Source: JBJSXJ01 sp044235425 | GTDB taxonomy: Bacteria > Planctomycetota > Planctomycetia > Pirellulales > Pirellulaceae | Assembly: GCA_044235425.1 (NCBI GenBank) | Contig: JBIIHW010000024.1 | Coordinates: forward strand, 1-64,000 | DNA: 64,000 nucleotides | Reading direction: 5' to 3' | Part shown: one piece after another, positions 8,504 to 16,630 of the stretch | Position numbering within the stretch: the stretch's first letter is position 1 | Layout of the letters: each line of letters starts with the position of its first letter | Notes under the pieces: model-generated | Database searches by the model: none | What the model was told of the DNA's origin: nothing | Seen by the model: only the letters and a program-made list of their open reading frames with translations | Made by a program: the position numbers and the translations under genes

Positions 8504-9514
8504 ATGAGCCTGATGAATCGATGGCGTTCGTGGAGTCTCGCACTGCTATGTTTGAGCCTGGGCCTCGCCCCTGCTGGTCAGCGACTGGCCGCAGCCGACG
8601 AACCGGTGAAGCAGATCCGAGTGGGCATTATTGGACTTGATACGTCTCATGCAGTTGCCTTCACCAAAATTCTGAACAAGGAAAAGCCAGGCCCCGAGAC
8701 GGCAGGTGTGCGAGTTGTGGCCGCCTATCCCAAGGGAAGTCCGGATATTGAGTCCAGTGTTTCGCGTGTGCCGGGCTACACGGAGGATGTGCGCAAGCTG
8801 GGCGTGGAAATCGTTGATTCGATTGATCAGTTGCTCACCAAAGTGGATGCTGTGTTACTGGAGACCAATGATGGACGACCTCATTTGGAGCAGGTTCGAC
8901 CGGTGTTGAAAGCTGGCAAACCTGTCTTCATCGACAAGCCGATTGCCGCGTCGCTGGCCGATGCCGTCACCATCTTTGCGGAGGCCAAGGCGGCCGGCGT
9001 GCCGGTCTTTTCTGCCTCCTCACTGCGCTACGGAAAAGCCACTCTGGCGGCCCGAGCAGGCTCACTGGGCCGAATCAAGTCCTGCGAGACCTTCAGTCCA
9101 GCATCTCTCGAAAAAACTCATCCCGACCTTTTCTGGTATGGCATTCATGGAGTGGAATCGCTCTTCACGGTTATGGGCACCGGTTGCCAATCGGTGAAGC
9201 GCGGAAAGACGGCCGATGGAAAAATTGAAGTGGTGGGGCAATGGTCCGATGGTCGGTCCGGGACTTTTCGCGAAGGCAGCGGATATGGTGGCAAGGCGGT
9301 TGGTGACAAAGGCGAAGGTGAGGTCGGCAAGTACGATGGCTATGAACCGCTCGTCGTCGACATTGTGCGATTCTTTCGCACCGGCAAGCCTTTGATGACC
9401 GCCGAAGAGACACTGGAAATCTATGCCTTCATGGAAGCAGCGGATGAGAGCAAGCGACGTGATGGAGCTGTCGTCACGCTCGCTGAAGTACTCGAAAAAG
9501 CTCGTCGCAAGTAA
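8504..9514 (+). CDS. Exported Gfo/Idh/MocA-like oxidoreductase
   Basis: 336 residues with a Sec-type signal peptide (hydrophobic ~residues 10-24, cleavage likely around LAAA-DE), so it is predicted to work outside the cytoplasm. A Rossmann-type start VGIIGLDTSHAVAF follows, and the family KPVFIDKPIA motif with the conserved Lys-Pro is present. The C-terminal domain is shorter than in cytoplasmic members. The GLDTSHA start is seen in a planctomycete-rich subgroup of unknown substrate. A SD-like GGGAGTGATTTGCG precedes ATG 8504. Confidence 0.82.
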   Translation: MSLMNRWRSWSLALLCLSLGLAPAGQRLAAADEPVKQIRVGIIGLDTSHAVAFTKILNKEKPGPETAGVRVVAAYPKGSPDIESSVSRVPGYTEDVRKLGVEIVDSIDQLLTKVDAVLLETNDGRPHLEQVRPVLKAGKPVFIDKPIAASLADAVTIFAEAKAAGVPVFSASSLRYGKATLAARAGSLGRIKSCETFSPASLEKTHPDLFWYGIHGVESLFTVMGTGCQSVKRGKTADGKIEVVGQWSDGRSGTFREGSGYGGKAVGDKGEGEVGKYDGYEPLVVDIVRFFRTGKPLMTAEETLEIYAFMEAADESKRRDGAVVTLAEVLEKARRK

Positions 9515-9531
9515 CTCTGAATGGCGCGACC

Positions 9532-10551
9532 GTGAGCAGAACTGAGGCAGCGCAGGAACCTAGCGGCGAGTTAACCTCTGCCGCTTGGAGAACGATTCTC
9601 GAGCGGCTATCACATGTCGCTCGCCCGGCTTTGGTTGAGCGGCAATTGCGGGCGAATGATCAGACGCGTGAATCCTGGACAAGCTTCGCCGCTCAGCGCC
9701 AGCAAGTCACCCAGCTCATTCGTGAACAGATTCAGGGGCGGCTCGCGCAGTGTTCCCACACGCCTGCGCTGCGCGTCGCCATCCTCGGTGCGGGAAACGC
9801 CAACGACCTCGATCTAGAAGAACTCACCAGCATCGGTCGATCGCCGGTCGAATCCGGTAATCGAACCGGCCAGGTTCAACTGCAGGTGAGTGGAGAAGCG
9901 AGTGAGTTGACAGTACGACTGCATTTGTTTGACTTAGATGAAGTCGCGATTGGCAGCATTCGACAGCGGCAGCCTCAGGCCGATTGGTCGGCGATTTCAT
10001 GTCATGCACCGATCGATTTGAGCGGGCTGGAGGAAATCGCGACGGACGAGATTTCCAGAGCAGTGGCTAGTGAACGAATCGCGGAGCGTATGCGAACGCT
10101 CAGTGATCAAGTGGACTTTGACATCGTCGTATCGACTTGTCTGCTCAGTCAAATCATCGAAGCTGTTGTGACTGAGCTAGGAGGCTGGCGAGATGATTAT
10201 CTTCCGCTGGTTCAGCAACTGCGCACAGAGCATCTGCGACTTCTGTCTCACTGCACTCGATCGGGCGGCACGATCATCTTCATCACCGACTTTGTATCCT
10301 CGGACAGCTGCGACGCGTTGCATCAAATCGCTCCGCGGGAGTTACCCGAGCTAGTGCAGCAATTGATTGCTAAACGAAATTTCTTCACCGGGCTGAATCC
10401 CGCTGTATTGGCACAGTTCTGGTCGAGTGATGCGATGGTGAGTCCACGCGTCGAGCGGGTGCGGATCACTCAACCTTGGCTTTGGAATCCTGGACCGCGG
10501 CTTTACGTAGTCTGTGGATTCGTTGTGTCATTGGTGGCGAATCGCTGCTGA
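9532..10551 (+). CDS. Class I SAM-methyltransferase-like hypothetical protein
   Basis: 339 residues from GTG 9532. After a ~75-residue helical N-terminus, RVAILGAGNANDLDLEEL resembles methyltransferase motif I (SAM-binding glycine loop) and LHLFDLDEVAIGSI the acidic motif II. FDIVVSTCLLSQII fits the post-motif strand and GGTIIFITDFVSSD a later strand. No target-recognition motif is visible, so the substrate is unknown. Its last 49 bp overlap the convergent coaB gene, implying the C-terminal ~16 residues are under double coding constraint. The fold assignment is inference from motifs. Confidence 0.6.
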   Translation: MSRTEAAQEPSGELTSAAWRTILERLSHVARPALVERQLRANDQTRESWTSFAAQRQQVTQLIREQIQGRLAQCSHTPALRVAILGAGNANDLDLEELTSIGRSPVESGNRTGQVQLQVSGEASELTVRLHLFDLDEVAIGSIRQRQPQADWSAISCHAPIDLSGLEEIATDEISRAVASERIAERMRTLSDQVDFDIVVSTCLLSQIIEAVVTELGGWRDDYLPLVQQLRTEHLRLLSHCTRSGGTIIFITDFVSSDSCDALHQIAPRELPELVQQLIAKRNFFTGLNPAVLAQFWSSDAMVSPRVERVRITQPWLWNPGPRLYVVCGFVVSLVANRC

Positions 10552-11159
10552 ATGACCGCGAGAATACCACGAGCGACAGCCAGCTTATCGCCCTTCAGCG
10601 AAGCCACCGTGCAGCCCTGTGCATCCAGTAACTCCACTGAATTAGCGAGTGAGTCGATCGCCTCGGGACCGTTGAGCACCATCAGATCGCAGCTCTTCTT
10701 TTCCATTTTGACGAGCGCTCGAAATCGTGCGTCAGTGGTTTCCAGCGCAAATCCGACAAGCCATTGATGAGGTTTTTTCTGTAGGCCTAGAGTAGCCATC
10801 ACATCAGCGGTTTCAATCAAGTTCAAAACGAGTGGCTGACCGGTTTTCACGATCTTGTGTTCTTCCACGCGATGAGGCCGATAATCGCACGGTGCGGCGC
10901 AGCCGATCACGCCATCTACCTGCGGAAAGATGCGCTGACATTCGCGCAGCAAATCCTCCGTGGAAACAATCGGTATCACTTCACAGGCGGTGGGGTAAGA
11001 GAGCTGCACGGGGCCGCTGATCACAATCACATCGTGTCCCAGTTCCAGGGCAGCGACGGCGAGTGATTGTCCCATCCGGCCACTCGAAGCGTTCGTCAAA
11101 TAGCGGACGGGATCGAGGTATTGGCGAGTGGGACCGGAAGTGATGAGGATACGAGCCAT
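10503..11159 (-). CDS. coaB: Phosphopantothenate--cysteine ligase (stand-alone CoaB)
   Basis: 218 residues from ATG 11159 (a TTG at 11174 is the other option). CoaB domain of coenzyme A synthesis, joining phosphopantothenate and cysteine. Visible: ILITSGPTRQYLDPVRYLTN and the ASSGRMG nucleotide-binding segment, CAAPCDYRP (the family usually has AA(V/A)(A/S)DY/F), and VGFALET. In most bacteria CoaB is fused behind CoaC. Here the two are separate frames, but both lie in the same reading frame, divided only by two TAA codons in a 15-bp tandem duplication. It closes an eight-gene minus-strand cluster and overlaps the convergent gene at 10551. Confidence 0.88.
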   Translation of the reverse strand: MARILITSGPTRQYLDPVRYLTNASSGRMGQSLAVAALELGHDVIVISGPVQLSYPTACEVIPIVSTEDLLRECQRIFPQVDGVIGCAAPCDYRPHRVEEHKIVKTGQPLVLNLIETADVMATLGLQKKPHQWLVGFALETTDARFRALVKMEKKSCDLMVLNGPEAIDSLANSVELLDAQGCTVASLKGDKLAVARGILAVIQQRFATNDTTNPQTT

Positions 11160-11175
11160 AGCGAGCGCCGGCAAA

Positions 11176-11205
11176 GATTAACGAGCGAGGGATTAACGAG
11201 CGAGG
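11176..11205. repeat. 15-bp tandem duplication carrying in-frame stops between coaC and coaB
   Basis: GATTAACGAGCGAGG is repeated exactly at 11176-11190 and 11191-11205. On the minus strand each copy contributes a TAA in the coaC frame (11193-11195 ends CoaC; 11178-11180 is a second stop). CoaB ATG at 11159 is in phase with both. Confidence 0.95.
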
Positions 11206-11795
11206 GCCGCGGCGACGGCGGCGGCAATGGATTCGGGTTGAGCCATTCTTCCTTTCCCGCGCACTCGACAGCTTAACCAGCCTTCTTCGGGATCGATGAA
11301 TTCAACTCCGTCGAGGCGAAGTTGTTGAACGTTTCGCTGCACAGCTGGCTTAGCCCACATTTCCGCATTCATCGCCGGAGCCATCAGCACTCGGCCCGTA
11401 AACGCCAAGTAGAGAGTCGAAAGCAGATCGTCGGCCAGTCCGTGAGCGGCCTTCGCGAGAAAGTCGGCAGACGCGGGAGCCACGCACAAAAGTTGTGCGC
11501 GGCGTGCGAGTTCGATGTGTGCGCCGAGTGGGTAAGCGGCCTCGTCAAAAATCTGAGTTGCGACGGGACGACTGGTGAGCGCTGCGAAGGTGGCTGGGCC
11601 AACGAACTGCCGAGCGGCCGTAGTCATGACAACGGTGACCGCATGGCCAGCTTGGACCAGTTGACTGACCAGCGCCGCTGCCTTGTAACCCGCGATACCT
11701 CCGGTGACACCGACTACAATCTCCGCTGCAACGACACTCCCGGGCGCTTCGTCCGGCCGCTGGAACTCATCGATGCCGCCGCCAGGACCACTCAT
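11193..11795 (-). CDS. coaC: Phosphopantothenoylcysteine decarboxylase (stand-alone CoaC flavoprotein)
   Basis: 200 residues from ATG 11795, one base after the rpoZ stop. FMN-dependent decarboxylase of the HFCD family forming 4'-phosphopantetheine. Visible: EIVVGVTGGIAGYKAAALV, then a HIELARRAQLL stretch with the catalytic His, APAMNAEMW (the family PxMNxxMW motif), and EEGWLSCRVRGKGRMAQP with the active-site Cys in the substrate-recognition clamp. It ends where the fused enzyme would enter the CoaB domain. The neighbour order gmk-rpoZ-coaC/coaB is widely conserved. Confidence 0.92.
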   Translation of the reverse strand: MSGPGGGIDEFQRPDEAPGSVVAAEIVVGVTGGIAGYKAAALVSQLVQAGHAVTVVMTTAARQFVGPATFAALTSRPVATQIFDEAAYPLGAHIELARRAQLLCVAPASADFLAKAAHGLADDLLSTLYLAFTGRVLMAPAMNAEMWAKPAVQRNVQQLRLDGVEFIDPEEGWLSCRVRGKGRMAQPESIAAAVAAALAR

Positions 11796-11796
11796 G

Positions 11797-12057
11797 TTAG
11801 TCGCCGATGCTGAAGTCGGGTCCTTCTTGACTGATCGGCATGTCACCCGTCACTCGCACTTCGTTGGAAGCGTCGAGGAAGATTTTGTCTTGAAGAATTT
11901 CCTGCAGTACGATTTTCATTTTGTCCTGCGAATCAGTGATCACCATCGGCTTCAGGCCTTGGTTGAGCTGCAGGAGGCGCTTTTGGATGAGCGTCGACAA
12001 TTTGAATCGTCCACCAACTTTGTTGACGATCGCTTCTTCTTTCAATTCTTCGTGCAT
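11797..12057 (-). CDS. rpoZ: DNA-directed RNA polymerase omega subunit
   Basis: 86 residues. Small omega subunit that helps assemble and stabilise RNA polymerase. IVNKVGGRFKLSTLIQKRL matches the omega core helix pattern, followed by LNQGLKPMV and an acidic variable C-terminus. Placement between gmk and coaC is the classical omega neighbourhood and supports the call. 28 bp after gmk and 1 bp before coaC. Confidence 0.85.
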   Translation of the reverse strand: MHEELKEEAIVNKVGGRFKLSTLIQKRLLQLNQGLKPMVITDSQDKMKIVLQEILQDKIFLDASNEVRVTGDMPISQEGPDFSIGD

Positions 12058-12085
12058 GAAACTCTTCTCGCGTTAAGGGCCAGTT

Positions 12086-12685
12086 TCAGGTGGAAGTTGC
12101 GTACTGCCGCAAGAGACCGATGATCTCCTGTGCCGAACGATCAGGATCGTCATTGACGACCGCATGCCGATAGCGTGGGAGAAATTCGATTTCTTGGCGG
12201 GCAACTTCCAGACGGCGCTGCAGCGATTCGGCGGATTCCGTGCCGCGCCCTCGCAATCGTCGCTCTAGTTCGTCTATCGAACCGGGGTGCAAAAAGATCG
12301 TGATGGCGTCCGGGTATCGTTCCACTACGGTCATTGCACCGGCAACGTCAATCTCCAAGATTAACCACTTCCCCTGCTGTAAGCCAGTGGTTACCTGACT
12401 CCAGAGGGTTCCATACCAATCTCCCCGCCCGAAAACTTCCTTCCACTCCAGAAACTCTTCCCGCGCTCTTCGCGCCGCAAACTCGTCCTTGGAGAGGAAA
12501 AAATAGTCAATTCCATCCCGTTCCCCCGGTCGCGGCAGTCGCGTGGTCGCGGATACGCTCAGCGCCAGCGGCCAGGGAGCTTGGTCCAGAAGGCGGCGCA
12601 GCACGGTGGACTTGCCGGCACCCGACGGGCCCGACACGATCACGATGCGACCTGACTGAGCACTACCGGTCATCCCCTTCCCCAT
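12086..12685 (-). CDS. gmk: Guanylate kinase
   Basis: 199 residues, typical. ATP + GMP to ADP + GDP. N-terminal P-loop GPSGAGKST, the GMP-binding SVSATTRLPRPGERDG segment with the expected Arg and Tyr contacts further on (DYFF), and the lid region following. The start ATG 12685 abuts the yicC stop and is preceded by GGAG; a second in-frame ATG four codons later (12673) is possible. Part of the yicC-gmk-rpoZ-coaC/coaB series. Confidence 0.95.
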   Translation of the reverse strand: MGKGMTGSAQSGRIVIVSGPSGAGKSTVLRRLLDQAPWPLALSVSATTRLPRPGERDGIDYFFLSKDEFAARRAREEFLEWKEVFGRGDWYGTLWSQVTTGLQQGKWLILEIDVAGAMTVVERYPDAITIFLHPGSIDELERRLRGRGTESAESLQRRLEVARQEIEFLPRYRHAVVNDDPDRSAQEIIGLLRQYATST

Positions 12686-13570
12686 TCACTCCACGTTCTG
12701 AATCATCTCTCGTAATCGCTCGATGGCCGTTTTGATCTCAATCACATGCAAATTGATTTGCGTGTCATTGGCTTTGGAGCCGATCGTGTTGGTTTCGCGA
12801 AACATTTCCTGGGTGAGGAATTCCAGCTTCCGACCGCTACTCTCCATAGCCCTCAAAATGCTGTCGAATTGCTCTAAATGACTGCGCAAACGCACAATCT
12901 CCTCCGAAATGTCGCTGCGATCGGCAAACAAACCGATCTCCCGAGCAATGTCGGCGGGATTGATTTCGATGCCTAAATCTTTGGCCCAGGCACGGGAGCG
13001 GTCCAGGAGCTTCTGACGGTAGGCCGCCACGACATTGGGCGCCAGTTGTTCTATCTGAGCCAATTCCGCTGCGATGGCCTGGCGATTGGATTGGAGGTCG
13101 GCAAGCAGCGAACGACCCTCATCCAGCCGCATACGGTGGAGGTGCTCAAGGGCGGTGCGCAGAGCCCGCTCGACCAACGGCCACTGCTGCTCGACGTCGG
13201 TCGACTGAGTGGCTCGCTCATCAACCACTCCCGGTAACCCCAACAACGATTCCAAGCGAATCGGCTCCGACCACTTCAAATGCTGCTCGATCGCCTCCAA
13301 CTGCCGTCGGTAGCTGGCGAGAACGACTTCATTGAGTCGGTAGTCATCGGGAGTCGATTCTCGCTGAATCTGTACGCTCACCTGAACACTACCGCGACGC
13401 ACTTGGTCACGGACAAGGTTCTCGATGGCAGATTCCAGAGCAGCCAGGCGATCGGTGGTTCGCAACGTCAGTTTGAAGAACTTGTTGTTGACCGTGCGCA
13501 CTTCCACCCAGACGTTACAGCCGACGCCCTGCAGTCGAGCCTCACCATGTCCGGTCATGCTTAACAGCAC
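12686..13570 (-). CDS. yicC: YicC family endoribonuclease/stress-induced protein
   Basis: 294 residues from GTG 13570, chosen because family members begin M-x-x-S-M-T-G. The N-terminal SMTGHGEA, the TVNNKFFKLTLR segment and the C-terminal LEFLTQEMFRETNTIGSK motif are diagnostic. E. coli YicC is reported to be an endoribonuclease acting in RNA turnover. The gene directly abuts gmk with no spacer, a common pairing. Cytoplasmic; middle of the protein is helical with coiled-coil character. Confidence 0.92.
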   Translation of the reverse strand: MLLSMTGHGEARLQGVGCNVWVEVRTVNNKFFKLTLRTTDRLAALESAIENLVRDQVRRGSVQVSVQIQRESTPDDYRLNEVVLASYRRQLEAIEQHLKWSEPIRLESLLGLPGVVDERATQSTDVEQQWPLVERALRTALEHLHRMRLDEGRSLLADLQSNRQAIAAELAQIEQLAPNVVAAYRQKLLDRSRAWAKDLGIEINPADIAREIGLFADRSDISEEIVRLRSHLEQFDSILRAMESSGRKLEFLTQEMFRETNTIGSKANDTQINLHVIEIKTAIERLREMIQNVE

Positions 13571-13675
13571 GTTGGGTACCTTGCATCTGAATGACCGCTT
13601 GCGGATTCACGGGCCGCGCAGCGGTATTGAGTGACGCTGTGGTCGCTAACCCAGACCGTATCGTACCTGCCGGAA

Positions 13676-13920
13676 CTATTCCGGCTTTTTGTCTTCCGCC
13701 TTCGGCTCGTCCTTCTTGGGCTCGTCCGGCTTCTTTTCTTCAGCCTTCTTTTCTTCCGGCTTTTTGTCTTCCGCCTTCGGCTCGTCCTTCTTGGGCTCGT
13801 CCGGCTGCTTTTCGTCCGGCTGCTTTTCTTCAGCCTTCTTTTCTTCAGCCTTCTTTTCTTCAGCCTTCTTTTCTTCCGGCTTTTTGTCTTCGGCCTTCGG
13901 CTCTTCCTTCTTCGGCTCTT
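13676..13920. repeat. Low-complexity coding repeats of the SecG tail
   Basis: Imperfect units of 15-45 bp built from CTTTTCTTCAGCC, CTTTTCTTCCGGC and GTCTTCCGCCTTCGGC (plus strand). The segment around 13687-13750 recurs around 13756-13812, showing a recent duplication of about 70 bp. Encodes the K/E/P-rich tail. Not a CRISPR: units abut without unique spacers and stay in frame. Confidence 0.85.
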
Positions 13921-14347
13921 CCTGGCTTGGTTCGGTCACGGGATCCGGTTTCGATGCTGGCTCAGTGCCGCGGCTAGGCAGATCACCGGGCCGATCGGAC
14001 TCGGCTTCATTGGCTGTGCCGCGACCGTCGTCAGCCGATTCAATTTCACCGGGTGGATTCTTGACGTTGCTGGCCTTGAAGGGGCCGGACGACGAGGTAC
14101 TGAGTGCTTTGACTGCGCCGACGCACAAGATAATCCAGATGACGGCACAGACGATGGTGATGCGAGTAAAAAGGTCACCCGCCTTGGTGCCGAAGGCACT
14201 TTGGCCCCCCATACCACCCAGTGCACCGGCCAAGCCCCCACCACGTCCTCGCTGCACCAAGATCAAGAGAATCAGGAACACTGCGGTGAGGAACATCAGG
14301 ATTCCGAACACATAGTGCAAGAATTGAGCGAACAGCAGTGCAGACAT
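13676..14347 (-). CDS. secG: Preprotein translocase subunit SecG with a long charged repeat tail
   Basis: 223 residues from ATG 14347 (ATG 14365 also possible); ordinary SecG is about 75-120. Residues 1-75 are SecG: a first membrane span, LVQRGRGGGLAGALGG with the conserved Gly-rich cytoplasmic loop, and a second span (ITIVCAVIWIILCVGAV). The remaining ~150 residues are a Lys/Glu/Pro-rich low-complexity tail made of EEKKAEEKK and DEPKKDEPKAEDKKPE units. It lies between tpiA and yicC on the same strand; secG next to tpiA is a frequent arrangement. The tail should be outside the membrane; topology and role are unknown. Confidence 0.88.
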   Translation of the reverse strand: MSALLFAQFLHYVFGILMFLTAVFLILLILVQRGRGGGLAGALGGMGGQSAFGTKAGDLFTRITIVCAVIWIILCVGAVKALSTSSSGPFKASNVKNPPGEIESADDGRGTANEAESDRPGDLPSRGTEPASKPDPVTEPSQEEPKKEEPKAEDKKPEEKKAEEKKAEEKKAEEKQPDEKQPDEPKKDEPKAEDKKPEEKKAEEKKPDEPKKDEPKAEDKKPE

Positions 14348-14439
14348 GGGATCTTGATGCTCCATTCGAACAAAAATCGGATGATGACGGGCGGCACCAG
14401 GGCGGCTGGGCGCTGGCCCGAACCGTCGCGTGCGACCTT

Positions 14440-15195
14440 CTACTGCGAACCGGCAATAATACCAAGGAAACTATCAGCTTTCAGCGAGGCACCACCGACC
14501 AGGGCACCATCGATGTTTGGCTGAGCCATTAATTCGGCGGCATTGTCGGGCTTGACGCTGCCGCCGTATTGAATGCGGATACGTTGAGCGATGGCGGCAT
14601 CGTAGCGGCTGGTCAGCATCCGTCGCAGCTCGGCATGCACCTCTTCGGCCTGCGCCGGCGTCGCGGTTTTGCCGGTGCCAATTGCCCACACCGGTTCATA
14701 CGCAATCACCACCTGACCGGCCGCGGCGGCGTTGAGTCCGGCGAGTGAGCCGCTGAGTTGCTCTTGAACGATATCGGTGGTCTGACCTGCTTCGCGTTCC
14801 GCCAGGGTTTCGCCGACGCAGACGATGGGGGTCAAGCCTGCCTTCAGCGCGGCCTGAAGCTTGCGATTCACGTCCGCATTCGACTCACCAAGAATATGTC
14901 GTCGTTCACTGTGACCCAGGATGACAAACCGACAGCCGATGTCGACGAGCATGGTGGTGCTGAGTTCACCGGTGTAGGCTCCATTGGCTTCGTGATAGAC
15001 ATTCTGAGCACCAACCCCAATGGCGCTCCCCTGCAGCTCGGCCGCCACGGCATCCAGATAGACGCTCGGCGGACAAACGGCGACATCGACCGGGCCACCT
15101 GCTGGCACGGCGGCTTTGAGGGCGCGAGCTAGGGCCAAGCTGTCAGACTTGGACAAATTCATCTTCCAATTGCCGGCGATAAACGGACGTCGCAT
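14440..15195 (-). CDS. tpiA: Triosephosphate isomerase
   Basis: 251 residues from ATG 15195, with TTGGAG 8 nt upstream. Interconverts dihydroxyacetone phosphate and glyceraldehyde-3-phosphate. All catalytic signatures are present: GNWKMN (Lys), LGHSERR (His), AYEPVWAIGTGK (Glu and the flexible loop), and the phosphate-binding YGGSVKPDN and DGALVGGASL. Full length. It starts 15 bp after the DAHP synthase stop, so the two are coupled, and secG follows by about 90 bp. Confidence 0.97.
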   Translation of the reverse strand: MRRPFIAGNWKMNLSKSDSLALARALKAAVPAGGPVDVAVCPPSVYLDAVAAELQGSAIGVGAQNVYHEANGAYTGELSTTMLVDIGCRFVILGHSERRHILGESNADVNRKLQAALKAGLTPIVCVGETLAEREAGQTTDIVQEQLSGSLAGLNAAAAGQVVIAYEPVWAIGTGKTATPAQAEEVHAELRRMLTSRYDAAIAQRIRIQYGGSVKPDNAAELMAQPNIDGALVGGASLKADSFLGIIAGSQ

Positions 15196-15210
15196 ACGCT
15201 GCACTCCAAC

Positions 15211-16245
15211 TTAAGACTTACTAGGCGGGACCGAGATTTGTCGTCCGAAGAGCTCCGCCAGGCGCCGAATCTGCTGGGCGAGTTCGGCATATTGGTTGGG
15301 GAGCAGAGCTTGCGGGCCATCGGACTTCGCTTTCTCCGGACAATCGTGCACCTCAATGTGCACTCCATCCGCTCCCGCAGCGACCCCTGCCAGGGCGCAC
15401 GGCGGGATCAGATCAGGTCGTCCCGTCGCATGACTCGGATCGACAATGATCGGCAAATGGGACAGCCCTTGCACGAGCGGCACGGCAGCGACGTCGTAGA
15501 GATTTCGAGTGGCCGGGTCCCATCCCTTCACGCCCCGCTCACACAACACCACCTGCGAATTGCCCTGCGATAAGACGTACTCGGCACTCATCAGCAAATC
15601 GGTCACGGTGGCTGACATACCGCGTTTCAAAAGGACTGGTTTGCGAGTGCGTCCGACTTCGGTAAGCAGCGAGAAGTTCTGCATATTACGGGCACCGATC
15701 TGAATCATATCGGTGTAGCGATCGATCACCTCGACTTGGCGTGGATCCATCACTTCGGTGACGATTGGCAGTCCCACGGCGTCGCCTGTTTCCCGCAGGA
15801 TCCGCAGGCCATCTTCGCCCAGTCCCTGGAAGGCGTAGGGGCTGGTACGTGGCTTGAAAGCGCCGCCCCGCAGAATGTTGGCACCGGCTGCTTTGATGGC
15901 GCGAGCGATCGTCAGCATGCGAGCGGGATCTTCCACCGCACAGGGACCAGCGATCATGGCAAGGTAGCCGCCACCGATCTTCACGCCAGCCACCTCCACC
16001 ACACTCGACTGCGGATGGGCCTCGCGACTGGCCAGTTTATAGGGCGGCAATATCGGCACCACGTCGATCACTCCGGGAATGGCTCGCAGCGGTTCCGTCT
16101 GCAACTTTTGTTCGTCGCCAATCACACCCACGATTGTGCGAAAAGTACCTCGACTGACGTGAGCACGAAGCCCTAATTCTTCCACTCGGTCCACGACATG
16201 TTGGACCTGCTCGTCAGTCACTCCGGACTTAAGAATGATAATCAC
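15211..16245 (-). CDS. aroF: 3-deoxy-7-phosphoheptulonate (DAHP) synthase
   Basis: 344 residues from GTG 16245, with GAGG 9 nt upstream; the frame is open further upstream but this start gives the normal MIIILKSG beginning. An N-terminal ferredoxin-like (ACT-like) domain of about 70 residues precedes the (beta/alpha)8 barrel, the layout of the AroG/AroA(II-beta-like) group with feedback domain. Visible: MIAGPCAVE, GANILRGGAFKPRTSPYAFQG, ERGVKGWDP and IIVDPSHATGR with metal-binding residues. It condenses PEP and erythrose-4-phosphate, opening the shikimate pathway. First gene of the eight-gene minus-strand cluster. Confidence 0.95.
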   Translation of the reverse strand: MIIILKSGVTDEQVQHVVDRVEELGLRAHVSRGTFRTIVGVIGDEQKLQTEPLRAIPGVIDVVPILPPYKLASREAHPQSSVVEVAGVKIGGGYLAMIAGPCAVEDPARMLTIARAIKAAGANILRGGAFKPRTSPYAFQGLGEDGLRILRETGDAVGLPIVTEVMDPRQVEVIDRYTDMIQIGARNMQNFSLLTEVGRTRKPVLLKRGMSATVTDLLMSAEYVLSQGNSQVVLCERGVKGWDPATRNLYDVAAVPLVQGLSHLPIIVDPSHATGRPDLIPPCALAGVAAGADGVHIEVHDCPEKAKSDGPQALLPNQYAELAQQIRRLAELFGRQISVPPSKS

Positions 16246-16630
16246 GCCGTCGATCCTCACCGCTGTTTTCTCACCGCATGGCCGCTGGTGGCAACCGCCC
16301 TCCCCGGAACGTGCCAGCCCCTGATACAGGGCCCCGTAGCTTACCACAGGATGTCGGACGCCGTCGAGATGACCTGCGGCGAGGTGTTGGTGCGGGCAGC
16401 CTCGTCCCGGAAAAAATACCTCTGGATTTTCGCTGGCTCACTGATACAATAACGCCCGGTATTAAGGTCGATGACTCGAAGCGCCGCATTCTCCGTAGTT
16501 TGCAATTGGTCCTATTGGTCCGCCGCTTTTACTCGCTCTTTTACTTGGCGGACCACCATGTCTGGTCCCTTTCGCATGGGCCTGGAAAGTGCAAACAGGC
16601 CAAAGGGCCCTTTCTTCAAGGAGTTGAATG
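16246..16630. other. Divergent intergenic region and 5' leader of the RRM gene
   Basis: About 385 bp between the DAHP synthase start (minus) and the RRM start (plus). It must hold both promoters; TTGCAA at 16500-16505 and similar are not accompanied by a convincing -10. The last 65 bp contain nested inverted repeats described separately. No gene seen. Confidence 0.5.
16567..16613 (+). promoter_or_regulatory. Nested hairpin in the 5' leader of the RRM protein gene
   Basis: CCCTTT (16567-16572) can pair with AAAGGG (16602-16607) around an inner stem GGCCTG (16579-16584) / CAGGCC (16596-16601). The outer right arm is also half of a 12-bp palindrome AAAGGGCCCTTT (16602-16613). The structure ends five bases before the AAGGAG ribosome site at 16618-16623, so folding could influence translation. 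Glycine-rich RRM genes in bacteria are often cold-regulated; a role here is inference. Confidence 0.35.

Noticed and set aside
13669..13690. GCCGGAA-CTA-TTCCGGC hairpin followed by TTTTT on the plus strand
   Set aside because: No plus-strand gene ends there; it is formed by the coding repeats and the secG stop.
13631..14524. 297-codon plus-strand open frame across the secG region
   Set aside because: It is antisense to SecG and made of Phe/Leu runs that mirror the Lys/Glu repeats; no ribosome site or family.
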